Assembly (NCBI RefSeq): GCF_000389965.1
Contig: NC_021191.1
Span: 5,891,501-5,955,500 of the forward strand
DNA from: Actinoplanes sp. N902-109
Lineage (GTDB): Bacteria > Actinomycetota > Actinomycetes > Mycobacteriales > Micromonosporaceae
Reading direction: 5' to 3'
DNA length: 64,000 nucleotides
Shown here piece by piece: positions 7,368 through 16,522 of this stretch. The notes under the pieces were generated by a model. The model was given only the letters and a program-made list of their open reading frames with translations, was not told the origin of the DNA and ran no database searches. The stretch's first letter is position 1; the number at the start of each line of letters is the position of its first letter. Position numbers and translations under genes: made by a program.

Positions 7368-8278
7368 GCCTCGCCGGCGACCTGACCCGGGCCGCGGCGG
7401 CCGTGCTGGCCGGCGCCCCGCAGGCCCGGGTGCCGTTCGAGCACCGGCACCGGCGCTGGATCGACTACACCCCGGTGCCCGACCGGCCCGGTGTGGCGCT
7501 GGCCGACCTTGCTCCGCACCCGCGCAAGGCCGCCCATCAGCTGCTCGCCACCGCCCTCGGGGAAGCCGCGTTCGCCCAGGCCATGGCAATTGTGGCGCTG
7601 GAGGAGGTGCTCGACCGGCGGGAGGGCGGGCGGCGGAACCGGCGCAGCGACGATTATCGGGTCATTGTCTTCGGTACGCCCGGGGACGACGTCTGGGCGT
7701 GGCGTTTCGAGGGGCACCATCTGTCGGTGAGCCTCACCGTCGCCGGTGACCGGGTCTCGCCCGCGCCGATCTTCCTGGGTGCCAACCCGGCCCGGGTGGA
7801 CGTGCTGGGGCGTCCGGTGCTGCGGCCGCTGGGCGTCGAGGAGGATCTGGGGCGCGAGCTGCTGCTGGCGCTGTCGCCGCGGGCGCGGGAGATCGCGGTG
7901 GTGGCCGACGTGGCACCGTACGACATCAGGACCGCGACCCACCCGCGCAGCGAGCGGATCTCGCCGGCCGGCATCGCGCGCAGCCGGTTGCGGCCCACCG
8001 AGCGCGCGCTGCTCGACCAGCTGGTGGCGCTCTATCTGGGCCGGTTGCCGGACGAGCTGGCCGCGGCGCTGGACCCGGCCGGGGGTGAGGTGCATTTCGC
8101 GTGGGAGGGCCCGCCGCAGCCGGGCACCGCGCACTACTACCGGCTGCAGGCCGACGACCTGGTCATCGAGTTCGACCTGACCACGCCGGACGGCAGCCAC
8201 GCGCACACCGTGATCCGCCGGCCGGACGGGGAGTTCGGCGCCGATCTGCTGGGCGAGCACCATGGCCAGACCGGGTGA
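7364..8278 (+). CDS. DUF3500 family protein
   Basis: A 304-residue protein with the DUF3500 hallmark DDVWAWRFEGHHLSVSLTV, preceded by YRVIVFGTPG and followed by FLGANPARV and a C-terminal WEGPPQPGTAHYYRLQADDLVIEFD block. The GHH motif and the late HYYR...D residues suggest a metal or ligand site, but the family has no established reaction. It starts on an ATGA overlap with the ankyrin gene and its end overlaps the GlxA-type regulator by 17 bases, so the three form one operon. No signal peptide is present. Confidence 0.75.
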   Translation: MSLAGDLTRAAAAVLAGAPQARVPFEHRHRRWIDYTPVPDRPGVALADLAPHPRKAAHQLLATALGEAAFAQAMAIVALEEVLDRREGGRRNRRSDDYRVIVFGTPGDDVWAWRFEGHHLSVSLTVAGDRVSPAPIFLGANPARVDVLGRPVLRPLGVEEDLGRELLLALSPRAREIAVVADVAPYDIRTATHPRSERISPAGIARSRLRPTERALLDQLVALYLGRLPDELAAALDPAGGEVHFAWEGPPQPGTAHYYRLQADDLVIEFDLTTPDGSHAHTVIRRPDGEFGADLLGEHHGQTG

Positions 8279-9281
8279 GCGGCTGCACCGGGTGGCCGTG
8301 CTGGTGTCCGAGGGCGCCAAGCCGCTCGACGTCGGCATCCCGGCCCAGGTTTTCACCACCCGCGCCAGCATGCCGTACGAGGTCCGGGTCTGCGGGGCCG
8401 CACCCGGCCCGGTGACCGGCGGTGACGGCCTGGCCTACCACGTCGCGCACGGGCTGGCCGCGCTGACCTGGGCCGACATCGTGTTCATCCCGGGCTACCG
8501 GTTCCCCGACCGGGAGGACCCGCCACCGGCCGTGGTGGCCGCCCTGCGCGCGGCGCACGAGCGCGGCGCCCGGCTCGCGGCGATCTCGACCGGCGCCTTC
8601 ACGCTGGCCGCGACCGGTCTGCTCGACGGGCGTCGCGCCACCACGCACTGGCACTACACCCGTGCGCTGGCCGCCAAGCACCCGCTCGTCCGGGTCGACG
8701 AGAACGTGCTGTTCGTCGACGAGGGCAGCGTGCTCACCTCGGCCGGGGCGGCCTCCGGGATCGACCTGTGCCTGCACATCCTGCGCGGCGACCTGGGCAT
8801 GGCGGCGTCCAACCACGCGGCCCGGCGGCTGGTGGCGGCGCCCTACCGCAGCGGCGGCCAGGCCCAGTACGTGCCGCACAGCGTGCCCGAGGTGGTGGGC
8901 CGGCGGTTCGCCGCGACCCGCGAGTGGGCGCTGCACCGGCTGGACAAGCCGCTCACCCTGGAGGTGCTGGCCCGGCACGCCGCGGTGTCGCCGCGCACGT
9001 TCTCCCGCCGCTTCGCCGAGGACACCGGCTACACCCCGATGCAGTGGGTGCTGCGGGCCCGCCTCGACCGGGCCCGCGAGCTGCTGGAGAGCTCGGATCT
9101 GAGCATCGAGCGGATCGCCGCCGATGTCGGCCTGGGCACCGGGGCCAACCTGCGGCTGCATTTCCGCCGGATCCTCGGCACCTCGCCCAGCGAATACCGG
9201 CGCACCTTCAACAATGGCGAGATCCTTGCGGACCGTGGCGCGGGCGCCGCTGGCCCGGTCCCGCCCGCCGGGCGAACCTGA
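8262..9281 (+). CDS. GlxA-type AraC-family transcriptional regulator
   Basis: A 339-residue two-domain regulator. Residues about 8-180 form a DJ-1/PfpI-like domain (VAVLVSEGAKPLDVGIPAQVF, DIVFIPGYRFPD, LAAISTGAFTLAATGLLDGRRATTHW); the nucleophilic Cys of true DJ-1 enzymes is replaced (AISTGAF). Residues about 215-320 form the AraC helix-turn-helix pair (LTLEVLARHAAVSPRTFSRRF, LSIERIAADVGLGTGANLRLHFRRILG). Such proteins sense small metabolites and act as activators. The ATG at 8262 lies inside the DUF3500 gene, and the gene is followed 4 bases later by the GAPDH start. Confidence 0.9.
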   Translation: MARPGERLHRVAVLVSEGAKPLDVGIPAQVFTTRASMPYEVRVCGAAPGPVTGGDGLAYHVAHGLAALTWADIVFIPGYRFPDREDPPPAVVAALRAAHERGARLAAISTGAFTLAATGLLDGRRATTHWHYTRALAAKHPLVRVDENVLFVDEGSVLTSAGAASGIDLCLHILRGDLGMAASNHAARRLVAAPYRSGGQAQYVPHSVPEVVGRRFAATREWALHRLDKPLTLEVLARHAAVSPRTFSRRFAEDTGYTPMQWVLRARLDRARELLESSDLSIERIAADVGLGTGANLRLHFRRILGTSPSEYRRTFNNGEILADRGAGAAGPVPPAGRT

Positions 9282-9285
9282 GGGC

Positions 9286-10281
9286 ATGACTCGTATCGCC
9301 ATCAACGGATTCGGCCGGATCGGGCGCCTGGTGCTGCGCGCCCTGCTCGAGCGGGACAGCAAGCTCGAGGTGGTCGCGGTCAACGATCTCACCGGAGCGG
9401 CGGCGCTGGCCCGGCTGCTCGCGTTCGACTCCACGGCCGGGCGGCTGGGCCGTCCGGTGTCCGCCGAGGACGACGCCATCCTCGTCGACGGCCGGCGCAT
9501 CCAGGTGCTGGCCGAGCGTGAGCCCGGCAAGCTGCCGTGGGCGCGGCTCGGGGTGGACGTCGTGGTCGAGGCCACCGGCCGGTTCACCGCGGCCACGGCC
9601 GCCCGGGCCCATGTGGACGCGGGGGCGCGCAAGGTGCTGGTCGCCGCGCCGTCGGACGGCGCGGACGTGACGATCGCCTACGGCGTCAACTCGGACACGT
9701 ACGACCCGGCCGCGCACACCATCGTGTCCAACGCCTCGTGCACCACGAACGCGCTGGCGCCGCTGGCCAAGGTGCTCGACGAGCTGGCCGGCATCGAGCA
9801 CGCGTTCATGACCACGGTGCACGCCTACACCCAGGAGCAGAACCTGCAGGACGGGCCGCACCGCGACCCGCGCCGGGCGCGCGCCGCCGGGGTCAACATC
9901 GTGCCGACCACCACCGGCGCGGCCAAGGCCATCGGGCTGGTGCTGCCCGGGCTGGACGGGCGGCTGTCCGGCGACTCGATCCGGGTGCCGGTGCCGGTGG
10001 GCTCCATCGTGGAGCTCAACACGACGGTCCGGCGCGACGTCACCCGCGACGACGTGCTGGCTGCCTATCGGGCCGCCGCGGCCGGGCCGCTGCGGGGGAT
10101 CCTCGAATACTCCGAGGACCCCCTCGTCTCGTCGGACATCACCGGCAACCCGGCGTCGGCCATCTTCGACTCGCTGCTCACCCGGGTCGACGGGCGGCAC
10201 GTCAAGGTCGTCGCCTGGTACGACAACGAGTGGGGCTTCGCCAACCGGGTGGTCGACAGCCTCGGGCTACTGACTGCTTGA
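9286..10281 (+). CDS. gap: Glyceraldehyde-3-phosphate dehydrogenase (type I)
   Basis: A 331-residue enzyme that oxidises glyceraldehyde 3-phosphate to 1,3-bisphosphoglycerate with NAD(P)+. It has the Rossmann start RIAINGFGRIGR, NDLTG after strand 2 (Asp consistent with NAD+ preference), the catalytic block SNASCTTN with Cys152 and the helper His179 (TTVHAYT), and the C-terminal WYDNEWGFANRV. Length is normal. The start ATG 9286 follows GAGGG. It lies 4 bases after a GlxA-type regulator and is not in a glycolytic gene cluster, which suggests a second or conditionally expressed copy. Its last 15 bases overlap convergently with secA2. Confidence 0.93.
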   Translation: MTRIAINGFGRIGRLVLRALLERDSKLEVVAVNDLTGAAALARLLAFDSTAGRLGRPVSAEDDAILVDGRRIQVLAEREPGKLPWARLGVDVVVEATGRFTAATAARAHVDAGARKVLVAAPSDGADVTIAYGVNSDTYDPAAHTIVSNASCTTNALAPLAKVLDELAGIEHAFMTTVHAYTQEQNLQDGPHRDPRRARAAGVNIVPTTTGAAKAIGLVLPGLDGRLSGDSIRVPVPVGSIVELNTTVRRDVTRDDVLAAYRAAAAGPLRGILEYSEDPLVSSDITGNPASAIFDSLLTRVDGRHVKVVAWYDNEWGFANRVVDSLGLLTA

Positions 10282-12558
10282 GGTGAGGCGGCGGCCGACG
10301 GCGGCGATGAGCCGGTCGAGCTCGGAGCCGAACGGGTTGTCGTGCACCAGATAGGTCCAGGTGGCGCTCGGGCGCACGATCTCGGCGCGCTCGGGCTGCC
10401 ACCCGTCGGTGAGGTCGACCTCCTCGAACGTCTCGATGGTGCGCCGTTCGATCTCGGTGAACACCTTCTGGAAGGCCGGGACCGCCGACCGGTGGAACTC
10501 GTCGAGCGGGTCCAGCTTGCCCAGCGCCCGCAGGTGCACACCCTCGCGCACCTCGGACAGCTCGGCCAGGTGCTCGGCCCACAGCCGGTCGAGGTGGAAC
10601 AGCGCGATCGAGCGGGCCGCGTCGGACAGCACGTCCTCGTCGATCTCCTTGGCCTTCTCGGGGGACTTCTCCAGCAGCATGATCGCGGCGATCTCGGAGG
10701 TCAGCAGCCGTTCCCGGCGCTCGGCCAGGGCCACCCGCTGCTGCTCGATCACCACGCTGTAGCGCCAGGTGTTGCGGTGGATCTCGTGGTTGACGCCCTC
10801 GGCGACCCGCTGGGCGTGCTCCACGGCGTAGTCCACCTGGTCGTCGTGCACCACGCCGTCCATGTCCATCCGCGGCGAGGACGGCAGGATGTCGCCGGCG
10901 TGCCGGGTGACGAGGGCGTCCTCGAGGCTGACGAAGAACACCGAGCCGCCCGGGTCGCCCTGCCGGCCGGCGCGGCCGCGCAGCTGGTCGTCGACGCGGC
11001 GGCTGTCGTGCCGGCCGCTGCCGATGACGTAGAGCCCGCCGAGCTCGACGACCTTGTCGCGGTCCTTCTCGTCGCTGCCGCCGAGGCGGATGTCGACGCC
11101 CCGGCCGGCCATCTGGGTGGAGACGGTGACCGCGCCGAGCGCGCCCGCCTCGGCGATGATGGCGGCTTCCTCGTCGTCGTTCTTGGCGTTGAGCACGTTG
11201 CTCGGCACGCCCGCCGCGGCGAGCTGCTTGGCGAGCAGCTCGGAGGCCTTCACGTCGAGGGTGCCGATGAGCACCGGGCGGCCCTTGTCGTGGGCGATCT
11301 TGATCTCCTCGACCAGCGCCTCGTCGCGCATGTCGTGCGCGGAGTAGATGCGGTCGGGCTCGTCCTCGCGGATGTTCGGGGTGTTCGGCGGGATCACCGC
11401 GACCTCGAGCTTGAAATACTCGCGGAGCTGCTCACCGACGTGCACCGCGGTCGCCGTCATGCCGCAGACGGTCTTGTACAGCGCGATGTACGCCTGCACG
11501 GTGATGGTGTCGAGCACCTCACCCTCGGCCGTGGTGCGCAGGCCCTCCTTGGCCTCGACCGCGGCCTGCAGCCCGTCGGGCCAGCGGCGGCGCTGGGCCA
11601 CCCGGCCGCGCATCTCGTCGATCAGCTCGACCGTGCCGTCCCGCACGATGTAGTCGACGTCGCGGCGCAGCAGGGCCTCGGCGTGCAGCGCGACGTTGAC
11701 CGCGGACAGCTGCGCGACGTTCTCGTCGGCGTACAGGTCGATGCCCATCTTGTCCTCGAGGGCCTTGAGACCGGCATCGGTGAAGGCGACGCTGCGGCCG
11801 TCCTCGGCGACCTCGTAGTGCCGGCCGGCGCGCAGCTCACGGACCAGGTCGGCGGCGTTGTGCACCGGGTCGTTCGCGTCGGTCACGCTGCCGGCCAGCA
11901 CCATCGGCACCCGGGCCTCGTCGATCAGGATCGAGTCGGCCTCGTCGACGATCGCGGTGGCCAGCTCACGCTGCACCCGGTCGGCGATGTCGGTGACCAG
12001 CTGGTCGCGCAGGTAGTCGAAGCCGGCCTCGCTGACCGAGACGTACGTGACGTCGGCGGCGTAGGCCTCGCGGCGCTGCTCCGGGGTGGACGCCTCGGTG
12101 ACCCAGCCGACGGTCAGACCGAGCAGCGTGTAGATCGGCTCCATCCAGGTGGCGTCGCGGCGGGCCAGGTAGTCGTTGACGGTGAGCACGTGCACCGGGC
12201 CGTTGCCGAGCCGCACGTGCCCGTACGCCGCGACGGTCGCGGTCAGGGTCTTGCCCTCACCGGTGGCCATCTCGGCGACCTTGCCGTTCAGCAGCGCCAT
12301 GGCACCGAGCAGCTGGACGTCGTACGGCCGCTGCTCGATAGCGCGCCGGGCGGCCTCGCGGCCGATCGCGCAGATCTCCTCGAGCGTCGTGGCCTCGCCG
12401 GCGGCGGCGGTCAGCGCCTCGTCGTCCAGCTCCTGCAAGGCCTCCTCGCGGGCCTCGATCGCCGGGAGCTTGCGCTCCAGCGGGGCGAGATCGACCGTCG
12501 TGCCCGGTCGCTGCAGGAACTTGCGGAACCGGCTCTTCAGCCGCTGAGACACACCCAT
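10267..12558 (-). CDS. secA2: Accessory preprotein translocase ATPase SecA2
   Basis: A 763-residue SecA-family motor that drives export of a subset of proteins, including some without classical signal peptides, through or beside SecYEG. Walker A is MATGEGKT near residues 97-104; the DEAD-like Walker B is VDEADSILIDEARVP near residue 200. The preprotein cross-linking region, MAGRGVDIRLGG and the HDSRRVDDQLRGRAGRQGDPG motif of the second nucleotide domain are present. It is shorter than housekeeping SecA (about 900 residues) and lacks the C-terminal CxCx8C zinc finger, as usual for actinobacterial SecA2. It converges on gap with a 15-base overlap of coding ends. Confidence 0.9.
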   Translation of the reverse strand: MGVSQRLKSRFRKFLQRPGTTVDLAPLERKLPAIEAREEALQELDDEALTAAAGEATTLEEICAIGREAARRAIEQRPYDVQLLGAMALLNGKVAEMATGEGKTLTATVAAYGHVRLGNGPVHVLTVNDYLARRDATWMEPIYTLLGLTVGWVTEASTPEQRREAYAADVTYVSVSEAGFDYLRDQLVTDIADRVQRELATAIVDEADSILIDEARVPMVLAGSVTDANDPVHNAADLVRELRAGRHYEVAEDGRSVAFTDAGLKALEDKMGIDLYADENVAQLSAVNVALHAEALLRRDVDYIVRDGTVELIDEMRGRVAQRRRWPDGLQAAVEAKEGLRTTAEGEVLDTITVQAYIALYKTVCGMTATAVHVGEQLREYFKLEVAVIPPNTPNIREDEPDRIYSAHDMRDEALVEEIKIAHDKGRPVLIGTLDVKASELLAKQLAAAGVPSNVLNAKNDDEEAAIIAEAGALGAVTVSTQMAGRGVDIRLGGSDEKDRDKVVELGGLYVIGSGRHDSRRVDDQLRGRAGRQGDPGGSVFFVSLEDALVTRHAGDILPSSPRMDMDGVVHDDQVDYAVEHAQRVAEGVNHEIHRNTWRYSVVIEQQRVALAERRERLLTSEIAAIMLLEKSPEKAKEIDEDVLSDAARSIALFHLDRLWAEHLAELSEVREGVHLRALGKLDPLDEFHRSAVPAFQKVFTEIERRTIETFEEVDLTDGWQPERAEIVRPSATWTYLVHDNPFGSELDRLIAAVGRRLTSSSQ

Positions 12559-12607
12559 GGCGCTGTACGGTACTTCACTTTCCTGGGAACCGGGGAAGGA
12601 CGCTCCC

Positions 12608-14308
12608 CTACGGAACCAGCAGTTGGTGGGTGGCGAGTTCCTTGTAGAGCGGGCTGATCTCCAGAAGTTCCTGGTGGGTGCCGACGGCCACGACCCGGCC
12701 CGCCTCGAGGACCACGATCCGGTCGCTGTCGACCACCGTGGCGAGGCGGTGGGCGACGATGATCAGCGTGCGGCGGTGCGCCGCGGTGGCGATGGCCTCG
12801 CGCAGGGCCGCCTCGTTGCGGGCGTCGAGGTTGCTGGTGGGCTCGTCGAGCAGCAGGATCGGGGTGCCGGCGAGCAGCGCCCGGGCGATCGCCAGCCGCT
12901 GGCGCTCACCCCCGGAGAGCAGCACCCCGCCCTCCCCGACCTGGACGTCCAGCCCGGCGGGCGTACGCGAGACCAGGGTGTCGAGGTTGACCTCCGCCAG
13001 CGCGCGCAGCAGCGTGGCGTCGTCGGCGCCGGGCGCGGTGAGCAGGAGGTTGTCACGCAACGTGCCGGCCAGCACGGGCGCCTCCTGCTCCACGTAACCG
13101 AGCCGGCCGCGCAGGGCGTCACGCGGCAGGTCGCGCACATCCGCGCCGCCGACCCGTACCGCCCCCTCGCTCACCTCGTAGAAGCGCTCGATCAGGGCCA
13201 GCGTGGTGGACTTGCCCGCACCGGACGGGCCGACCAGGGCGACCCGGGAGCCGTGCGGGACGGTGAACGACACGTCGCGCAGCACCGGCGCACCGCCCGG
13301 ATAGCCGAACGTGACCCGGTCGAACACCACGTCGTCGCCGGCCATGACCGCGTTCCCGGCGTCCCCCGTCGTCTCCGCGGGCAGGTCCAGGATCTCCTCG
13401 ATGCGGTGCAGCGCGCCCAGCCCGGTCTGCAGCCGGGTGTAGGCGTTCAGCGCCTGCCCGAGCGGCATGACCAGGAAGAACAGGAACAGGATGAAGGCCA
13501 CCAGGTCGCCGACACCGATCGCGCCGGAGGCCACCCGGGCCCCGCCGAAGCCCAGCACGAGCAGGAAAGCACCCTGGATCGCCGTGATCGAGGCCGGTTC
13601 CACCACGGCCTGCAGCCGGGCGACGCGCATCCCGGCGTCGTAGGCCTCACCGGCGCTGCGCCCGACGGTGTGCGCCTCGCGCTCCTCGGCCCGGCTGGCC
13701 CGGATCGTGCGGGCGGCCGAGATCGCCCGCTCGACCGCCGAGGTCATCTCGCCCAGCCGGGCCTGCGCCTGCTCGGAGAGCCCGCGCACCCGCCGGGACA
13801 GGGTGATCGCCACGCCCATGCCGACCGCCAGCCCGGCCAGCGCGACGGCCAGCAGCAGCGGGTCGAGCACGGCCATCGCCACGACAGCCCCGACCACCAT
13901 CACCACGCCGGAGGCCATCTCGAACAGCCCCGAGGTCACCACCGCCCGCAGCAGTGTGGTGTCGGCGCCGACCCGGGACAGCAGGTCGCCGGTGCGCCGG
14001 GCGTCGTACTCGGCGATCGGCAGCCGCAGCAGGTGGCCCGCGAGCCGGCGCCGGGTGGTCAGCACCAGCCCCTCGGCCGTGCGTTGCAGCAGGTAGTCGC
14101 GCAGCCCGCCGAGCACCGCACCGGCCACCAGCAGCACGACGAGCAGCGTCACCGGCGTGGCGGTGGACCGGTGCCCGGTGATCGCATCCAGCACGGCCCG
14201 GACCAGCACCGGCTGCCCGAGCGACGCAGCGGCGGCGACGGCGGAGAGCACCGCGACAACGACGAGCGTGCCGCGATGCTCCCGCAGATACGGCAGGAGA
14301 TCCCCCAT
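12608..14308 (-). CDS. ABC exporter, fused permease and ATPase
   Basis: A 566-residue half-transporter. Residues 1-300 carry about six membrane segments (LVVVAVLSAVAAAASLG, VTLLVVLLVAGAVLGGL, VVMVVGAVVAMAV, LLLAVALAGLAVGMGVAI and two near residues 240-285). The ATPase domain follows with Walker A GPSGAGKST, Q-loop GYVEQEAPV, signature LSGGERQRLAIARALL, Walker B ILLLDEPTSNLD and switch histidine IVAHRL. It probably acts as a homodimer exporting a lipid, drug or peptide; the substrate is unknown. It starts 16 bases after the upstream dehydrogenase gene ends, so it is likely the last gene of a three-gene transcript. Confidence 0.9.
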   Translation of the reverse strand: MGDLLPYLREHRGTLVVVAVLSAVAAAASLGQPVLVRAVLDAITGHRSTATPVTLLVVLLVAGAVLGGLRDYLLQRTAEGLVLTTRRRLAGHLLRLPIAEYDARRTGDLLSRVGADTTLLRAVVTSGLFEMASGVVMVVGAVVAMAVLDPLLLAVALAGLAVGMGVAITLSRRVRGLSEQAQARLGEMTSAVERAISAARTIRASRAEEREAHTVGRSAGEAYDAGMRVARLQAVVEPASITAIQGAFLLVLGFGGARVASGAIGVGDLVAFILFLFFLVMPLGQALNAYTRLQTGLGALHRIEEILDLPAETTGDAGNAVMAGDDVVFDRVTFGYPGGAPVLRDVSFTVPHGSRVALVGPSGAGKSTTLALIERFYEVSEGAVRVGGADVRDLPRDALRGRLGYVEQEAPVLAGTLRDNLLLTAPGADDATLLRALAEVNLDTLVSRTPAGLDVQVGEGGVLLSGGERQRLAIARALLAGTPILLLDEPTSNLDARNEAALREAIATAAHRRTLIIVAHRLATVVDSDRIVVLEAGRVVAVGTHQELLEISPLYKELATHQLLVP

Positions 14309-14323
14309 ACCCGCAAAGGGTAG

Positions 14324-15400
14324 TCAGCAGCTGATGACGGCCTGCAGTTCGTGACGCCGTCGCTCGGCCAGATCCATCAGCAACGCCGGGGCCTCGTCGA
14401 ACGGCACGACGGCGGAGATCAGATGCTTCCCGACCCCTTCCCCGTACGCCCGGAGCAGCGCGACCGTCTCCGCGGACAGCCGTTCCCGGTCCCACGTCGG
14501 CGCCAGCCCGCGCGGCACCCGGCCGATCTGGGCGCAGCGCAGCCCGAGCCCGTTGTGATGGAACTCCTCGCCCAGCCGCACCGCCTCCGCCCCGCCCTGG
14601 TAGAACGCCAGGTCGACGACCGTGCCCTGGGGGCGCAGCAGCCGCAGCGCCAGGTGCAGCGCCGAGTCCTGGCCGCGGCACTGGAACACCACGTCGGCAC
14701 CGCGGTCGCCGGCGGTGTGCCGCCACGCCGTCTTGAGCACCACGGCGGGATCGGCGGCCTCGGGGTCGAGGGTCTCCAGGCCGAGGGCCTCGGCGACCGC
14801 GCGGCGCTCCAGCGTGGGGTCGAGCACGACGACCGAGGCGGCGCCGTGCAGCTTCGCGAACAGCGCGGTGAGCAGCCCGACCACGCCCGCGCCGGTGACC
14901 GCCACGCGCCGGCCGGCCACCCCGTCGCCGAGCGAGCGCACGTCGGTGCCGCGCAGGTCGGCGGCGGCGTGCAGCAGGCCGTTGGCGCAGATCGGGCCCA
15001 TGTGCGCCACGTAGATGCCGAGGATCGGGTCGAGGTCGGCCGGCAGGGGCACGACACGGTCGCGCAGCGGGTCGCCGGTCCAGCCGGTGCGGTGTCCGTA
15101 CGTCATCGCCACGACCGTGCCCTCGGTGACCGCCGGGGTGCTGCTGGACTCGACCCGGCCGACCTCCATGTAGCCGAGCCGGGTCACCGGCCACGCCTGT
15201 TCCGGGGCGGCGCCGAACAGCCCGAGCTCGGGGTCGAAGCTGTGGTGCAGCGCCGGGTTGGTGCCCTTGACATAGCTGAGCTCGGTGCCGGCCGAGACAC
15301 CGGTGTACAGCGTGCGCACCCGGAACGGCCCCGGGGCCACCTCCTCCTCGACGATCTCGAGGCGGCCCGGCCCGGTCACCACCAGGTTGCGGTCACGCAT
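14324..15400 (-). CDS. Medium-chain dehydrogenase-like oxidoreductase (zinc-alcohol dehydrogenase superfamily)
   Basis: A 358-residue MDR-superfamily protein. The N-terminal GroES-like part reads LYTGVSAGTELSYVKG, and the Rossmann part VAVTGAGVVGLLTALFAKLHGAASVVVLDP ends in an acidic residue favouring NAD(H). The catalytic zinc Cys and the four-Cys structural zinc lobe of ordinary alcohol dehydrogenases are missing, so this belongs to a divergent zinc-free branch. Substrate is unknown; the neighbouring Gfo/Idh/MocA oxidoreductase suggests a sugar or cyclitol derivative. Its start overlaps the end of that upstream gene by 8 bases, which implies coupled translation. Confidence 0.8.
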   Translation of the reverse strand: MRDRNLVVTGPGRLEIVEEEVAPGPFRVRTLYTGVSAGTELSYVKGTNPALHHSFDPELGLFGAAPEQAWPVTRLGYMEVGRVESSSTPAVTEGTVVAMTYGHRTGWTGDPLRDRVVPLPADLDPILGIYVAHMGPICANGLLHAAADLRGTDVRSLGDGVAGRRVAVTGAGVVGLLTALFAKLHGAASVVVLDPTLERRAVAEALGLETLDPEAADPAVVLKTAWRHTAGDRGADVVFQCRGQDSALHLALRLLRPQGTVVDLAFYQGGAEAVRLGEEFHHNGLGLRCAQIGRVPRGLAPTWDRERLSAETVALLRAYGEGVGKHLISAVVPFDEAPALLMDLAERRRHELQAVISC

Positions 15401-16352
15401 GGGTCACCGTGCCCTTGGCCGCGGCCTGCGCGACGGCGAGGGCGAGGCGGTGGGTGGCCAGCGCCTCGGCGTACGGGACCCGGATGTCGTCGGCCTCGCC
15501 CCGGACGGCCTGGACGAACGCGTGGTCGACTGCCACCCGGGCGCTCTCGGGGTCGCTCGCGACCTCGCGGACACCGTCGGCGTCGCGCACCACGAGCCCG
15601 GTCTCGCTGATCGCCAGGGCCAGCCCGTCGGCGTACACCTCGAGCCCGGCCTTCTCCTTCCAGCCCAGCACGCAGGTCTGGCCCAGGGTGCCGACCGCGC
15701 CGCTGCGGAAGCGCAGGATGGCCGCGGTGGCCCCGTCGACGTCGGCGCCGGCCACGCCAGGTGGGGTGCCGTTGCCGAACGCCGCCACCTCGTCGACCTC
15801 ACCGGCCAGGTGCCGGGCCAGATCCAGGACGTGTGCGGCCTGTTCCACGACCGGGCCGCCGGAGCGGTCCTGGTGGGGCCACCAGCCCACCGGCGGCACC
15901 TTGTCCAGCCAGGCACCGGTGACCAGCCGCACCGGCCGGTCGCCGAGCAGCCGGCGGGCCTCCTCGACCACTGCCAGATACCGCCAGTGGTGACCCACAG
16001 CAGTAATTACACTACGCTGAGCAATAAGGTCATTGATCTCGGTGGCTATGTCCACGTTGATCGCTATCGGCTTTTCCACGAAGAGTGGCAGACCAGCCTC
16101 GATGACCGCCCGTTCGGCGGCCCCGTGGGCAAACGGCGGTACGCAGACATATGCCGCGTCGAGCCCCGCCGCCAGCAGGGCCGGCACGTCCGGGAAAGCC
16201 CGGCTGCCGTGCTCGGCCGCCAGCCGCCCGGCCGCCTCCGGCACGACATCGGTCACGCCCGCCACCTGCACATCCGGCAACGCGGACAGCACCCGCGCAT
16301 GCCGTTGCGCCACCCCGCCCGCGCCGATGATCCCCACCCGTGTCGCCGCCAT
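15393..16352 (-). CDS. Gfo/Idh/MocA-family NAD(P)-dependent oxidoreductase
   Basis: A 319-residue protein with the N-terminal Rossmann motif VGIIGAGGVAQRHARVL, the family signature LFVEKPIA and the substrate-domain segment WLDKVPPVGWWPHQDRSGGPVVEQAAHVLDLARHL, whose EQAAHVLD part holds the usual catalytic His. Relatives oxidise or reduce sugars, inositols or UDP-sugars. The start is ATG 16350-16352 with GGGGAGG 5-6 bases upstream. Codons for about residues 97-130 are AT-rich and rare for this genome (ATA, CTT, ATT, GTA, AGT), while the reading frame stays intact. It leads a transcript with the dehydrogenase and the ABC exporter. Confidence 0.85.
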   Translation of the reverse strand: MAATRVGIIGAGGVAQRHARVLSALPDVQVAGVTDVVPEAAGRLAAEHGSRAFPDVPALLAAGLDAAYVCVPPFAHGAAERAVIEAGLPLFVEKPIAINVDIATEINDLIAQRSVITAVGHHWRYLAVVEEARRLLGDRPVRLVTGAWLDKVPPVGWWPHQDRSGGPVVEQAAHVLDLARHLAGEVDEVAAFGNGTPPGVAGADVDGATAAILRFRSGAVGTLGQTCVLGWKEKAGLEVYADGLALAISETGLVVRDADGVREVASDPESARVAVDHAFVQAVRGEADDIRVPYAEALATHRLALAVAQAAAKGTVTHA

Positions 16353-16522
16353 CCGGCCTCCCCAGCTCTGCGGTCGTCTGCGGCGCAAGGGTTCTCCGGC
16401 GCGGGCCCGGCGAAACGTCGGACACCGCGTTCTCAGCAAAGCGTTACCCGCAGGCAAGATTCGTCGCGGTCGCTCCGCGGGTACATCGCGGTCTTGATCA
16501 ACGAGACCTGGGGGGATCGTTC
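16353..16522. promoter_or_regulatory. Divergent intergenic region, Gfo/Idh gene and gpgS
   Basis: A 170-base gap with divergent genes on both sides must hold both promoters. On the plus strand GGGTAC near 16480 resembles a stress-type -10 element, but the matching GTTT -35 is absent, so no assignment is made. A GGGGGG ribosome site for gpgS lies at 16510-16515. Confidence 0.3.

Noticed and set aside
9124..9285. N-terminal extension of GAPDH
   Set aside because: The extension lies inside the GlxA gene in another frame; the GAPDH motif starts at 9286 with its own ribosome site.
10342..12657. Long plus-strand open frame antisense to secA2
   Set aside because: The minus strand encodes a full SecA2 with all motifs. 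The antisense frame is a by-product of high GC.
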